Assembly: GCF_020169515.1 (NCBI RefSeq)
Contig: NZ_JAHMHW010000008.1
Coordinates: 166,889 to 230,888, forward strand
Source: Paenibacillus vietnamensis
GTDB lineage: Bacteria; Bacillota; Bacilli; Paenibacillales; Paenibacillaceae
Reading direction: 5' to 3'
Length of the DNA stretch: 64,000 nucleotides
Numbering within the stretch: position 1 is the stretch's first letter; each line of letters begins with the position of its first letter. Both the position numbers and the translations under genes were made by a program. The notes beneath the pieces were generated by a model. It saw nothing but the letters and a program-made list of their open reading frames with translations. It did not search any database and had not been told where the DNA came from. Positions 36,726 through 45,636 of this stretch are shown here, one piece after another.

Positions 36726-38012
36726 ATGCGTCGCATTACATGGACCGCGGCTGTTTTATTATGCTTTTCGTTAGTGCTCGCCGCTTGCGGTACGAAGGAC
36801 GCCGAGTCCGTGGTTAAGGATCTCGACAAGCATGTCTCCAACATGGAGAGCTATAAGGGCAGCGGGACGATGACGCTTCGTACCGGTCAGCAGCCGCTTG
36901 AATACAAGGTGGAGGTGTCCTATCAGAAGCCTCAGTATTACAGGATCAAGCTGACGAACGAGGAGAAGGACATTACGCAAATCGTGCTGCGCAATGATGA
37001 CGGCGTATTCGTTCTTACACCGAAGCTCAATAAAGTGTTCCGCTTCCAGAGCGATTGGCCGCAAAATCAAGGCCAGGTCTATTTGTACCAAACGCTCGTC
37101 CAAAGCATACTGGTGGACAATTCCCGCCAATTCGTCGTGGATGAGGATGCATATGTATTCGACGTAATGGCGAACTACAATAACGGCTCGCTCGCCCGTC
37201 AAAAAATTTGGCTGAATAAATCCGAGCTGAAGCCGGTGAAGGTAGAGGTCAGCGATTCGAATGCGGCGGTCATGGTCGAGGTAAAATTTGATAACTTCGA
37301 ATTCGGGCCGAAATTCGAAAAAGCGGTGTTCGAGACCGAAGCGAACATGAAAGCAGAGCCGTCCAGCCAGACGCAGGATGAGCCGACGATAGCGGTGCCG
37401 GAGCAAGATGGCGATGACGCAGCCAACGATGCGGGTGACAACGCAGCTGCTCCTGGCGATGACGCGGTAGCTCCTGGCGACGATGCAGCGGCGCCTGGAG
37501 ATGATGCGGCAGCACCTGGCGACGATGCAGCGGCACCTGGAGATGATGCAGCAGCACCTGGAGACGACGCGACTGCAGACGGCGACGATCAAGTGGACAA
37601 AGGTACAGATGAGAATACCGGTACGGACACGAACGGCGAGGCTCCTACAGGCGCCGGAGAGGGTTCGGCCGCAGACTTTACTGTGATGGAGCCGTCTTAT
37701 ACGCCTGAAGGCGTGGTGCAGCAGGACCTGGTCGACATCGTATTCGGCGGCAACCCGGGACATATGATCCGCTATACGGGCGATTACAATTACACGCTGA
37801 TCCAAACGGAGCCTAAGGATGTAGCGGCATCGTTCACCGAGGGCACGATGTACGATTTGGGCTTTACGATCGGTATGCTCAGCGGCGGCGATGACCAGCA
37901 GACATTGACTTGGACGTACGAGGGTCATCAGTTCCGCTTGACAACCGATAACCTGCCTGAAGCCGAAATGCTCAAGGTAGCGCAATCGGTTCAGGGCGAA
38001 ATCGGAAAATAA
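36726..38012 (+). CDS. LolA-like lipoprotein (YdcC-like) with acidic heptad repeats
   Basis: A 428-residue lipoprotein. ATG 36726 follows GAGGGGATG; the signal peptide ends VLAAC. Residues 25-215 match the outer-membrane lipoprotein-sorting-like fold of B. subtilis YdcC (GSGTMTLRTG, YYRIKLTNE, KIWLNKSELKPVKVEV). It then has about seven copies of a seven-residue unit APGDDAA (about 240-290), a flexible acidic linker made by near-exact DNA repeats. A second globular domain follows (YTPEGVVQQDLVDIVFGG to the end). In B. subtilis ydcC also lies just ahead of the alanine racemase gene and is linked to sporulation. The heptad linker is an added feature here. Confidence 0.82.
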   Translation: MRRITWTAAVLLCFSLVLAACGTKDAESVVKDLDKHVSNMESYKGSGTMTLRTGQQPLEYKVEVSYQKPQYYRIKLTNEEKDITQIVLRNDDGVFVLTPKLNKVFRFQSDWPQNQGQVYLYQTLVQSILVDNSRQFVVDEDAYVFDVMANYNNGSLARQKIWLNKSELKPVKVEVSDSNAAVMVEVKFDNFEFGPKFEKAVFETEANMKAEPSSQTQDEPTIAVPEQDGDDAANDAGDNAAAPGDDAVAPGDDAAAPGDDAAAPGDDAAAPGDDAAAPGDDATADGDDQVDKGTDENTGTDTNGEAPTGAGEGSAADFTVMEPSYTPEGVVQQDLVDIVFGGNPGHMIRYTGDYNYTLIQTEPKDVAASFTEGTMYDLGFTIGMLSGGDDQQTLTWTYEGHQFRLTTDNLPEAEMLKVAQSVQGEIGK

Positions 38013-38160
38013 AACGGGTAAGACGGCGAATTTCCAAGACGTGCTAGCCATTTCCGACTCTGGTTTCATTGACAGTCTCAGCAGCAACGTTTAACATTGT
38101 TTCTATTGATGTTTGCTGCTCGGACTGCAATGGCTGCCAGACAAGGAGAAGGTGAACGGC

Positions 38161-39348
38161 TTGGATTCGTTTTATCGCCCGACAAGGGTAGAAATTTCGT
38201 TAGATGCTTTGCAGCATAACTTGAAGGCTTTTCGCAGCGCCATGCCGCAGGATTGCAAGCTTATGGCTTCGGTCAAGGCGAATGCTTACGGGCACGGCGC
38301 CGTGGAAATTGCCCGCGAGGCAGAACGCTTCGGCGTTGATTATTTGGGGGTCGCTTTTTTAGACGAGGCCCTGCAGTTAAGGAAAGCAGGCATCCAAACC
38401 CCGATTCTGGTTCTCGGTTTCGTGGCTGCGGATGCCTTGTCTGCCGCTAGGGAGAACAATGTGACCGTAAGTCTTTTCCGTGAAGATATAATTGAAGCGG
38501 CGGCTGCGCTCCCGGTCGATCCGGAAGGCCGCAGGCTGAAGGTCCATATCAAGATCGATTCAGGGATGGGCCGGCTGGGCGTTCTCGGTCAAGCCGAGGC
38601 GGAGGCATTTATCATGAAGGCGCTGAACGTGCCCCAGCTTGAGGTTGAGGGCATGTTTACGCATTATGCCCGTGCGGATGAAGCGGACAAAAGCTACACG
38701 AAGCTGCAGTACGAAAGATTCCAAGGCGTCGTCGATTTCGTGAAGCGGAACCGGCTGCCGATTCCGATCATTCACGCCGCGAACAGCGCGGCAGGTATCG
38801 ATACGCCCGAATGGGCAGGCGGAATGCTCCGCCTGGGCATCAGCATGTACGGTTTGTACCCATCGGAGGAAGTGAACCGCAAGCGCATTGAGCTCGAGCC
38901 CGTGCTGACGCTGAAGACGGAAGTCGTCATGGTCAAAACCGCGCCGCCAGGCTGGGGGATCAGCTACGGCTCGCGTTATGTGACGTCCGGCGAGGAGAAA
39001 ATCGGCACACTGCCAATCGGATATGCGGACGGCTACAGCCGCATGCTGACCGGCAAAGCGAACGGGCTGGTGCGCGGCGTTAAGTCGCCGATCCGCGGCA
39101 CGATCTGCATGGACCAATGCATGATCGCGCTGGATCCGGCCGAAGCAGGCGGCGACGGTTCGCCGATCCAGGCGGGCGAAGAGGTCGTTCTGATCGGACG
39201 GCAAGGCTCATCGCTCATTTCGGCCGATGAAGTCGCCGGTCAGCTCGGCACGATTAATTATGAATTGACTTGTATGCTGGCCGCCCGCGTCCCGCGCATC
39301 TACATGAAAGGCGGGCAAGCGACAGCCGTTGACAACCCGCTTTCCTGA
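38161..39348 (+). CDS. alr: alanine racemase
   Basis: A 395-residue PLP enzyme converting L-alanine to D-alanine for peptidoglycan. The start could be GTG 38152 or TTG 38161; TTG is preferred because the spacing from AAGGAGAAGG is better and the protein then begins DSFYRPTRVEISL, like other racemases. The PLP Lys is at about residue 39 in SVKANAYGHG. The opposing Tyr is in GWGISYGSRYV. PIGYADGYSR and GTICMDQCMI are also present. It lies between the LolA-like gene and ndoAI, an order kept in Bacillus. Confidence 0.95.
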   Translation: MDSFYRPTRVEISLDALQHNLKAFRSAMPQDCKLMASVKANAYGHGAVEIAREAERFGVDYLGVAFLDEALQLRKAGIQTPILVLGFVAADALSAARENNVTVSLFREDIIEAAAALPVDPEGRRLKVHIKIDSGMGRLGVLGQAEAEAFIMKALNVPQLEVEGMFTHYARADEADKSYTKLQYERFQGVVDFVKRNRLPIPIIHAANSAAGIDTPEWAGGMLRLGISMYGLYPSEEVNRKRIELEPVLTLKTEVVMVKTAPPGWGISYGSRYVTSGEEKIGTLPIGYADGYSRMLTGKANGLVRGVKSPIRGTICMDQCMIALDPAEAGGDGSPIQAGEEVVLIGRQGSSLISADEVAGQLGTINYELTCMLAARVPRIYMKGGQATAVDNPLS

Positions 39349-39591
39349 AGCATTCACGGCAAATCGCTCCCGTTTGACAGGTAATTTTTTCAAATTACAT
39401 TTTTTCGTAAATGAAGAGGATTTTCGCTAAATATCACGAATGTAGTAAGGCAGTTCATCTGTAAGGCTATACATGAAAACATACAGCATAATTGATATAC
39501 GTTAATCATAGATATGTTGAAGTATAGCGGCGGCAATATTATGTCATAATGTGTATTAGGGTTTTGGAAAAGTTTTGGGGGTGCGAGTTCG

Positions 39592-39873
39592 GTGGCCAAT
39601 GTACAAAATACCAAGAGGATCATGATTAGCCTGCCTGATCATTTGCTGGAGGAGGTTGACGGAATCGTAGCCAAGGAGAACTCCAACCGAAGTGAATTTA
39701 TCCGGCAAGCCATGAAGCTGTATTTGGTGGAGCGCAAAAAACGTCAAATCCGGGAATCCATGCAGCGCGGGTATATGGAAATGGCGAAAATCAACCTGAA
39801 CATGGCCTCGGAAGCTTTTCAAGCGGAGGAAGAAGCAGACCATACGTTAGGCCGTCTCGTTAGCGGGGTGTAG
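39592..39873 (+). CDS. ndoAI: antitoxin NdoAI (MazE/EndoAI, ribbon-helix-helix)
   Basis: A 93-residue antitoxin. GTG 39592 lies eight bases after GGGGGTG. The ribbon-helix-helix part (KRIMISLPDHLLEEVDGIVAKENSNRSEFIRQAMKLYL) binds DNA, and the C-terminal tail wraps the toxin. It neutralises the RNase encoded three bases further on. Such pairs usually repress their own promoter. Confidence 0.95.
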   Translation: MANVQNTKRIMISLPDHLLEEVDGIVAKENSNRSEFIRQAMKLYLVERKKRQIRESMQRGYMEMAKINLNMASEAFQAEEEADHTLGRLVSGV

Positions 39874-39876
39874 AGC

Positions 39877-40227
39877 TTGATCGTAAAACGCGGAGATGTG
39901 TTTTTTGCGGATTTATCACCAGTCGTCGGATCGGAGCAGGGCGGTGTTCGCCCCGTGCTGGTCATTCAGAATGATATCGGCAACCGTTTCAGTCCGACGG
40001 TCATTGTGGCCGCCATCACGGCTCAAATCCAGAAAGCGAAGCTGCCCACGCATGTGGAAATGGATGCGGCGGCCCATGGATTCGATCGCGATTCGGTAGT
40101 GCTGCTTGAACAAATCCGGACCATCGACAAGCAGCGCCTCACGGACAAAATTACGCATTTGGATGATGAGACGATGCGCAAGGTTGATGACGCGTTGCTG
40201 ATTAGCGTTGGCTTGATTGATTTTTAA
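39877..40227 (+). CDS. ndoA: endoribonuclease toxin NdoA (MazF/EndoA)
   Basis: A 116-residue mRNA endonuclease, same length as the B. subtilis enzyme. TTG 39877 is the start, after GCGGGGTG. The family motifs are [48 protein letters not shown] and [12 protein letters not shown]. The Arg near PVLV and the Thr near AAIT are the expected catalytic residues. Cleavage at UACAU is known for the family. Paired with ndoAI. Confidence 0.96.
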   Translation: MIVKRGDVFFADLSPVVGSEQGGVRPVLVIQNDIGNRFSPTVIVAAITAQIQKAKLPTHVEMDAAAHGFDRDSVVLLEQIRTIDKQRLTDKITHLDDETMRKVDDALLISVGLIDF

Positions 40228-40339
40228 ATTTTAACATGCTCTTGCATAGCTGTTTGGCAGAACGAAGGCGCCTGCCTTATGCCGAATGGCTTTTTTTGTC
40301 GGGATCAAGTGAAAATTGAAGGAAAATGGAAAAAAAGGA

Positions 40340-40369
40340 TAGACAATCGAAAGAAGTATTTGTTATTAT
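40340..40369 (+). promoter_or_regulatory. promoter ahead of the Tad-like operon leader
   Basis: TAGACA (40340-40345) and TATTAT (40364-40369) with an 18-base spacer. Transcription would start about 40 bases ahead of a strong terminator. Confidence 0.55.
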
Positions 40370-40416
40370 ATACTCAATTAGCAATATAAACCATATCATA
40401 AGAGCATGACTTTGCG

Positions 40417-40464
40417 AAGAACGCATACGGCAAGGCCTGACGGGCCCCGGATGCGTTCTTTTTT
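40417..40464 (+). terminator. strong terminator directly ahead of the Tad-like operon
   Basis: AAGAACGCAT (40417-40426) pairs with ATGCGTTCTT (40451-40460), with inner GGCC/GGCC pairing and a T run. It ends only about 20 bases ahead of the first gene, with no room for a promoter in between. So it acts as an attenuator, or ends the ndoA transcript with read-through into the operon. Confidence 0.85.
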
Positions 40465-40484
40465 GTGCTCGGAGAGGAGTGAAG

Positions 40485-41210
40485 ATGAACAGACGAAGGA
40501 ATATGTACATCAGCCTGACGGCCGCCGTATTGTCCGGTTGTCTCGTGTACGGAATGTATAAGCTTCAGCGAAGCCATATCGAGCAGCAGGAAACAGTCGC
40601 GGTTCTAGTGCCGAAGCGGTTTATTGCCGCCGGTGAACGGCTGAAGGAGGATGATCTCGCCTATAAGCTTGTGCCGCAAGCCGCATTTGCAGATGACATG
40701 CTCGTAGTGAAGGAGCAGGCCGAAGGGCTCGAGACGATGATGCCGCTTGGCAAGGACGAGCCTATCCTGTCCTGGAAGGTAGACCGTTACCTGCTGCAGC
40801 CGAGAAGCAGCGAATCGACCTTCCAAATCCCCAAGGAGTATATCCGGTCGATTTCCAACGGCATCAGGGCTGGGGACCGCGTGCTGCTGTATGCATCGGG
40901 TGAAGAGCTTCCTTCCAAGCGGCTGTTCGCGGAGGCCGTTGTCGTTGCATCGGTCAAAACGTCGGGAAATGTGGAAATCGACAATGTTGAAAATCCGAAT
41001 CTGCTATCGCTTGCCGACGGCAACAAGGAGCAAATGTATGCCTCCAGAAGGGATGCCAACGGGATGATCGATTATTTGAATTTGAACTTGACGGAAGCGC
41101 AGTGGCTGCAAATCGACAGCATGTGTAAGAGCGGAGAGCTGAAGCTGGTCGTTGCCTACAGTCCGGAATCGCTGAACCTGCAACGGGAAACGGAGGCGGA
41201 ACAGCCGTGA
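40485..41210 (+). CDS. CpaB-like pilus assembly protein (SAF domain)
   Basis: A 241-residue membrane-anchored protein. ATG 40485 follows GGAGAGGAG. An N-terminal helix (MYISLTAAVLSGCLVYGMYKL) precedes a SAF domain (VAVLVPKRFIAAGERLKEDDLAYKLVP). This is the typical CpaB/RcpC build of Tad/Flp pilus systems. The rest (about 90-240) is less conserved. It opens an eight-gene coupled operon; its TGA overlaps the next GTG. Confidence 0.8.
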   Translation: MNRRRNMYISLTAAVLSGCLVYGMYKLQRSHIEQQETVAVLVPKRFIAAGERLKEDDLAYKLVPQAAFADDMLVVKEQAEGLETMMPLGKDEPILSWKVDRYLLQPRSSESTFQIPKEYIRSISNGIRAGDRVLLYASGEELPSKRLFAEAVVVASVKTSGNVEIDNVENPNLLSLADGNKEQMYASRRDANGMIDYLNLNLTEAQWLQIDSMCKSGELKLVVAYSPESLNLQRETEAEQP

Positions 41211-42061
41211 ACGGAGCAACCGCAACCGCGCCAATTGCCGCTTTTATCGGAACGACGCCCAATATCGGTACGACGGCTGCCGCATTCGCCGCCGCTTTCC
41301 GGATTGCCGAGGCGACGGGGAAGCCGGTCGGATACCTTTGCCTCAATCTGAAGAGCGCCAAGATCCACCGTTATATCGGGATTGATGAGCCGTCCGTTAC
41401 GCTGGAGAAGCTCCGTCCGGAGCTTCGCTCTTATACGCTGACGCCGGAGAAGCTGCGCAGAGCCGCGCATCCGGTGCAGGGCCAGCTGAATTTGCAAGTG
41501 CTGTTCGGCAATCTGATGAGGGAACAGGCCGAATTTTTCACTCCGGAGGAGGCGGAGCACCTGCTTAACGTAGCCGGAGAAGCTTTTTCGTTTGTGGTTT
41601 TGGATTTAGGAGCCTATTGGGACAATGCGGCGACCATTTGCTCCGTCCGGCGCGCAAGCACGCGTGTTCTGGTCACAACCTCGGCTTTGTCGCATTTTGG
41701 AGAGGACGGGAAGCGGTGGATCGGCCAGGTATCGCCTTTATTCGGTGTCGCAAGAGAAGATTACACAGCACTTTTGATCAGAAATCCTTGGAGAAACGGA
41801 GGTTTTCACATGAAGCATATTTGCAAAGAATTAGGCATGGAAGCTCTTGGAAAATACCGGTTGAGCGAAACGCTGTTCAGCCATTTGGATAACGGAACCT
41901 ATGGAGAGTGGCTGAAGGCAACCGACGAAGGGAAGCAGGCGATGCGGGCGCCTGCCAAAGCGATTATGCAGCGGCATGGACTCAGGAGCATGCCGGTTGC
42001 CATGGCGGTGCAGCCCTGGTACCGGAAGCTGCTGGCACACCGCAGCGGAACGAGCTCATGA
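41207..42061 (+). CDS. CpaE/MinD-like protein with degenerate P-loop
   Basis: A 284-residue protein of the ParA/MinD fold. GTG 41207 overlaps the previous stop (GTGA). Where CpaE and MinD have a GGxGKT-type P-loop this protein reads GTTPNIGTTAAA and lacks the Lys, so ATP binding is likely weak or lost. Switch-like DLGAYWDN is present. In Tad systems CpaE places the pilus machine in the cell. The next gene begins in its stop (ATGA). Confidence 0.75.
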   Translation: MNGATATAPIAAFIGTTPNIGTTAAAFAAAFRIAEATGKPVGYLCLNLKSAKIHRYIGIDEPSVTLEKLRPELRSYTLTPEKLRRAAHPVQGQLNLQVLFGNLMREQAEFFTPEEAEHLLNVAGEAFSFVVLDLGAYWDNAATICSVRRASTRVLVTTSALSHFGEDGKRWIGQVSPLFGVAREDYTALLIRNPWRNGGFHMKHICKELGMEALGKYRLSETLFSHLDNGTYGEWLKATDEGKQAMRAPAKAIMQRHGLRSMPVAMAVQPWYRKLLAHRSGTSS

Positions 42062-43431
42062 CCTTGCTGGAAAGCAGGTTCTCTCCGTCCGAGTATGCGG
42101 TGCGGATGAAGAAATCGGATCAGGCGCTTGGAGGAGGGGTGGCGGCCGGACAACCGGCAGAAGCCGCAGGCGAGGAGTTTGCCAGGCTTGCCGATGACAT
42201 TCGTTCTTACCTGAGCGCGCCGCACGGGCTGGGCGAGGAAGAGCGCAGGCAATACGGGGAGACTTTGAACCGGGCCGTACTGGGCTATGCGAAGGAGCGG
42301 GAGCAGGTGCTCGCCGTTATTACGGACCGTCTCATCAGGCTGCGGATCCACGGCGCGGCCAGCGGGCAGCATCCGTACCAGACGCTGGCGGAGGCGCTTT
42401 TTGCGGAGGTGATCGGGCTTAATGTGCTTGAATTGGTGCTGGCGGATAAGGACGGGCTGGAGGAAATCCAGGTCGTCGGCGAACAAATTTTTATCGTGAA
42501 GGACGGCGTAACCGCCCTCTCGGAATACCGCTTCGGCAGCGTCCGAGAGGTGGAGAGAATCCAGCAGAACTTGGTTCTCTACAACAATGACCGGATAAAT
42601 CCGCGGAAGCGCTGGGCCGAGGTGATGCTGCGCGACGGCTCGCGCGTGACGATGACCGGCTTTGGCTTTACATCGTGCCCGACGCTGACTATCCGTTTTT
42701 ATACCGTACGCAGCTTCAAGCTGGAGACGCTTTGCTCGGATGCTTACCGTACGATTAATCCTCGGCTGCAGCCATTGCTAAAGAGGATTTTGGCCGCAAG
42801 ATTCAATATCGTCATCATCGGCCCTACCAACTCGGGCAAGACCAATTTGATGAAAGCTTTCATCGCCGAGCTTCCGGACGAGGAGCGGATCATCACGATC
42901 GAGAGCCGGTTCGAGATGATGCTTGGACGCGATTTTCCGCGGAAGAACGTCGTCGAATACGAGACCGAGGAGGACGACCCGCAGCACCGGTCGGACCAAG
43001 CCTTCAAATTGGCATTAAGGCAGTCACCCCAGCGGATCATCCATGCCGAGATTCGTGATGTGGATGCCAACATTTACGTTCGCGCCTGCACGAGAGGCCA
43101 TTCCGGCAGCATGACGACTGTTCACGCCAACCGGCTGGAGGATGTGCCCGAGGCGATAACCGATATGTGTATGCTGGATGGGCGGGGAATGAATGCCGAA
43201 AGACTGACGAAGCGGATTACTCAATATGTAACGGAAGTCGGGCTGGAAATGCGCTATTTGAACGGAAGAAGGGTGCTCAGCCGGATCGGGGAGCTGCTGT
43301 GGGAGGAGGGGCAGGCGGTCGTCAGAGACTGGGCTTTATTCGACGAAGGGCTGGACGATTGGGTGTTCCCGTCATCACCGTCCGCGGCCGCGGCGGCAAG
43401 ACTTATCAAAGCAGGTGAAGCCGATGAGTAA
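42058..43431 (+). CDS. CpaF/TadA-type secretion ATPase
   Basis: A 457-residue hexameric ATPase of the type II/IV secretion family that drives pilus assembly. ATG 42058 is chosen by the ATGA overlap; a longer frame would run into the previous gene. Walker A is GPTNSGKT, the Asp box and Walker B region are IIHAEIRDVDANIYVRA, and the His box is GHSGSMTTVHANR. The N-terminal part carries the usual helical domain (EVIGLNVLELVLADKDGLEEIQVVG). Confidence 0.92.
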   Translation: MTLLESRFSPSEYAVRMKKSDQALGGGVAAGQPAEAAGEEFARLADDIRSYLSAPHGLGEEERRQYGETLNRAVLGYAKEREQVLAVITDRLIRLRIHGAASGQHPYQTLAEALFAEVIGLNVLELVLADKDGLEEIQVVGEQIFIVKDGVTALSEYRFGSVREVERIQQNLVLYNNDRINPRKRWAEVMLRDGSRVTMTGFGFTSCPTLTIRFYTVRSFKLETLCSDAYRTINPRLQPLLKRILAARFNIVIIGPTNSGKTNLMKAFIAELPDEERIITIESRFEMMLGRDFPRKNVVEYETEEDDPQHRSDQAFKLALRQSPQRIIHAEIRDVDANIYVRACTRGHSGSMTTVHANRLEDVPEAITDMCMLDGRGMNAERLTKRITQYVTEVGLEMRYLNGRRVLSRIGELLWEEGQAVVRDWALFDEGLDDWVFPSSPSAAAAARLIKAGEADE

Positions 43432-44359
43432 TTTGTCTGCGGCTGCCGCAGCCGTCCTGCTGTTCTGTTTGCTTGCCATCTCCCTTTATCATGCGTTTTA
43501 CATATGGTCGAACGAGCAGAGGCTCATCAGCAAGCTGAGCTACCGCGCGAAGAGCGGCTGGCGCTACCGGCTGGCGCTTCGCTTCAAACGGAATGAGCGG
43601 CTGCATCTCCACTTATCCGAGCTGATGGAGGCGCTGCAGCTTAAAATAAGACCAGGCGCGTTTGTCGTTCTGTCCGTATTGCTGCTCTTAGCCGGCGTCG
43701 CCTCCGGCGGGCTTTTTTTCCAAAGCGTAAAGGGAACGCTGCTGTTCGGCCTGCTCCTCGGCGCTATGCCTTACACGGTCTTAAGAGCTATGCTTGTTCA
43801 TCGACGTATGCAGACGCAAATGGATTTTTTGCCCGCGATCGAGCTGTTCTACCAATGTTATGTCGTGACCGGCGAACGGCAGGTGAGGATCGCCCTGCAG
43901 CGCACGGTCGAGGAGCGCCGTCTGCTGGGGCCGATGCAAAGCGTATTCGAGCAGCTGTACCGCAATTTGTCCGTGCGCGGCGACGATGAAGCGAGTCTTA
44001 GGCTGATGGCTGCATCGCTTGGGCATGTATGGGCGGATTATTTCGTTAATATTTTGAGGGTTGCGCTTGTAGAGGGGGTGCCGGTGACGGACGGCTTGAA
44101 GGAGCTGCTGCAGGATATGCGCAAGGCAAGGCGAGCGAACGAGCAGGAAAGGAACCGGCTGCTGGAAATCCGTGTAGCAAACTTTTCGCCCATATTGTTT
44201 TTGGCGCTCTATATCGGCATCAATCTGAAATATAACAAGGATAATTCTTACTATTACTATGTGATCGACCCGCAGGGACGGGACATGCTGCTGAATGCGA
44301 TGGTGCTTATTTTCGCTTCTTTCCTAATGGGGCTGTGGCTGTCCCGCAAAAAAATGTGA
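43424..44359 (+). CDS. TadB-like membrane platform protein
   Basis: A 311-residue inner-membrane protein. ATG 43424 lies inside the end of cpaF (ATGAGTAA). An N-terminal helix is followed by a soluble part and a T2SS-F-like region with two helices near residues 80-130 and two at the C-terminus (FSPILFLALYIGINLKY and MLLNAMVLIFASFLMGLWLSRKKM). Pairs with the next gene to form the platform of the Tad machine. Confidence 0.82.
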   Translation: MSNLSAAAAAVLLFCLLAISLYHAFYIWSNEQRLISKLSYRAKSGWRYRLALRFKRNERLHLHLSELMEALQLKIRPGAFVVLSVLLLLAGVASGGLFFQSVKGTLLFGLLLGAMPYTVLRAMLVHRRMQTQMDFLPAIELFYQCYVVTGERQVRIALQRTVEERRLLGPMQSVFEQLYRNLSVRGDDEASLRLMAASLGHVWADYFVNILRVALVEGVPVTDGLKELLQDMRKARRANEQERNRLLEIRVANFSPILFLALYIGINLKYNKDNSYYYYVIDPQGRDMLLNAMVLIFASFLMGLWLSRKKM

Positions 44360-44374
44360 GGGGAGCTTGGTAGC

Positions 44375-45265
44375 GTGGACGGATGGACAGGAAAGGTGAT
44401 CGAAGCGGGCTTTCTCATCGCTCAATACGTATTCGCGGCGGCAGCGATCTATGTCCTGCTGCAGCTGCTGCCCAGGAGAACGGCAAGATGGAAGCATTTG
44501 GCCTTTCTGAACTGGAGAACGGGAAAGGCGCCCGAAAGGTGGCTTCGTCTGCTTCGGGTGAAGCGGGACGGTCCGCCCTTTCAGGAGCGGGAGTTGCTGC
44601 TTGCGAGCTGCGGCATTACGGGCGATGCGGCCTGGTACGTCATGGCCAGACGGCTTCTATTGACGGGTATCCTTATGGCGGTTATTTTCGTTAGTTTGAT
44701 GTCTGATCGTATAAATGCGCTGATTCCCGTTTCGTATTTGGTGCCCGGCCTGGCACTTGTTTTTTTGATGCTGTACATCGACCTGACTTGGCTGCGGGCG
44801 GTAAGCAAAATGAGGTCGCTCCAAATCACGAAGGAAATATTCGCAGTCAGCAATCAGCTGCTTTATTTATCCGATTCTTCTTTGCATATTCACGCCAAGC
44901 TGATCAGATGCGTTCCGTTCACGCGCACGATGAGGTACGATTTGGAGCGGCTTCTTGCCGAATGGTACCACGATGCGGGCGAAGCTCTGCAGCGCTTTAA
45001 GCTGAGGCTTGGAACCGACGAAGCGCTAAGCTTCGTCGAAACGCTCGACGCGCTGCGTCTGCATGAGAGCCGGCAGTATTACGAGCTTCTTCGGGCCAGG
45101 ATAACGGACTACAAGGAAAAGATCGATTTGGCCAAGGAAAGCCGCAAGGAATCCACTTCTTACTTTTTGTTTGTCATTGCGGGCATCCCGATATTGTACA
45201 CGTTTCAGGTGTTCATTTATCCATGGGTTCGGGAAGGGCAGAAGCTGTTCCAATCGCTGCAATAG
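44375..45265 (+). CDS. TadC-like membrane platform protein
   Basis: A 296-residue membrane protein starting at GTG 44375 after GAGGGGAGC. Helices lie near the N-terminus (LIAQYVFAAAAIYVLLQLL), at about 90-140 (two), and at the C-terminus (FLFVIAGIPILYTFQVFIYPW). The cytoplasmic part between has the helical T2SS-F look (EIFAVSNQLLYLSDSSLHIHAKLIRC). Second platform protein of the operon. Confidence 0.8.
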   Translation: MDGWTGKVIEAGFLIAQYVFAAAAIYVLLQLLPRRTARWKHLAFLNWRTGKAPERWLRLLRVKRDGPPFQERELLLASCGITGDAAWYVMARRLLLTGILMAVIFVSLMSDRINALIPVSYLVPGLALVFLMLYIDLTWLRAVSKMRSLQITKEIFAVSNQLLYLSDSSLHIHAKLIRCVPFTRTMRYDLERLLAEWYHDAGEALQRFKLRLGTDEALSFVETLDALRLHESRQYYELLRARITDYKEKIDLAKESRKESTSYFLFVIAGIPILYTFQVFIYPWVREGQKLFQSLQ

Positions 45266-45298
45266 AAAGCCGGACTTTACCCGAGAGGAGGTGCTTGC

Positions 45299-45448
45299 AT
45301 GCGCAATATACTGATGACCGTCATGATGCTTGTTGTCGTTATCGTCTTGTTCAATACGATCATTGCCCAGGATACGACGGGGACGAGAAGCCAGATCGAA
45401 TCGCAGGGGACGTCGGCTAATACGAGAATCAATCAATTGCTTCCATAG
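45299..45448 (+). CDS. 49-residue pseudopilin-like membrane peptide
   Basis: ATG 45299 follows a very strong ribosome site (GAGAGGAGGTG). The peptide has a hydrophobic helix at once (ILMTVMMLVVVIVLFNTII) and a polar tail (AQDTTGTRSQIESQG then NTRINQLLP). It has the size of an Flp pilin but lacks the basic leader and Gly-Glu cleavage signature, so it may be an unprocessed minor subunit or a regulator. No prepilin peptidase is in the window. Confidence 0.7.
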   Translation: MRNILMTVMMLVVVIVLFNTIIAQDTTGTRSQIESQGTSANTRINQLLP

Positions 45449-45489
45449 CGGGCGTGCTGCCCGGGATGGAAAGAGGAGGGGGCAGATCG

Positions 45490-45636
45490 ATGCGGGCGAT
45501 ACTGACGGCGATGCTGCTGCTCATTACCGTAATCGTTATCTATGGATCGGTTGCGGAAGGAGAGGACGGAATGAAACGGCAAATTAACGGGGCAGGCGGC
45601 TCCGTCAGCACGCATATAAGAGGCATGAGCCCATGA
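45490..45636 (+). CDS. 48-residue pseudopilin-like membrane peptide
   Basis: ATG 45490 follows GGAGGGGGCAG. A helix (AILTAMLLLITVIVIYGSVA) leads to a polar tail (EGEDGMKRQINGAGG). It is a sister of the peptide at 45299 in size and layout but not in sequence. The next gene starts in its stop (ATGA). Confidence 0.7.
   Translation: MRAILTAMLLLITVIVIYGSVAEGEDGMKRQINGAGGSVSTHIRGMSP

Noticed and set aside
36771..38087. 438-codon open frame on the minus strand
   Set aside because: Shadow of the YdcC-like gene; its Cys/Arg-rich repeats are simply the other strand of the heptad repeats.
39390..39623. 77-codon minus-strand open frame between alr and ndoAI
   Set aside because: No ribosome site and no recognisable feature; the region is A+T-rich control DNA.
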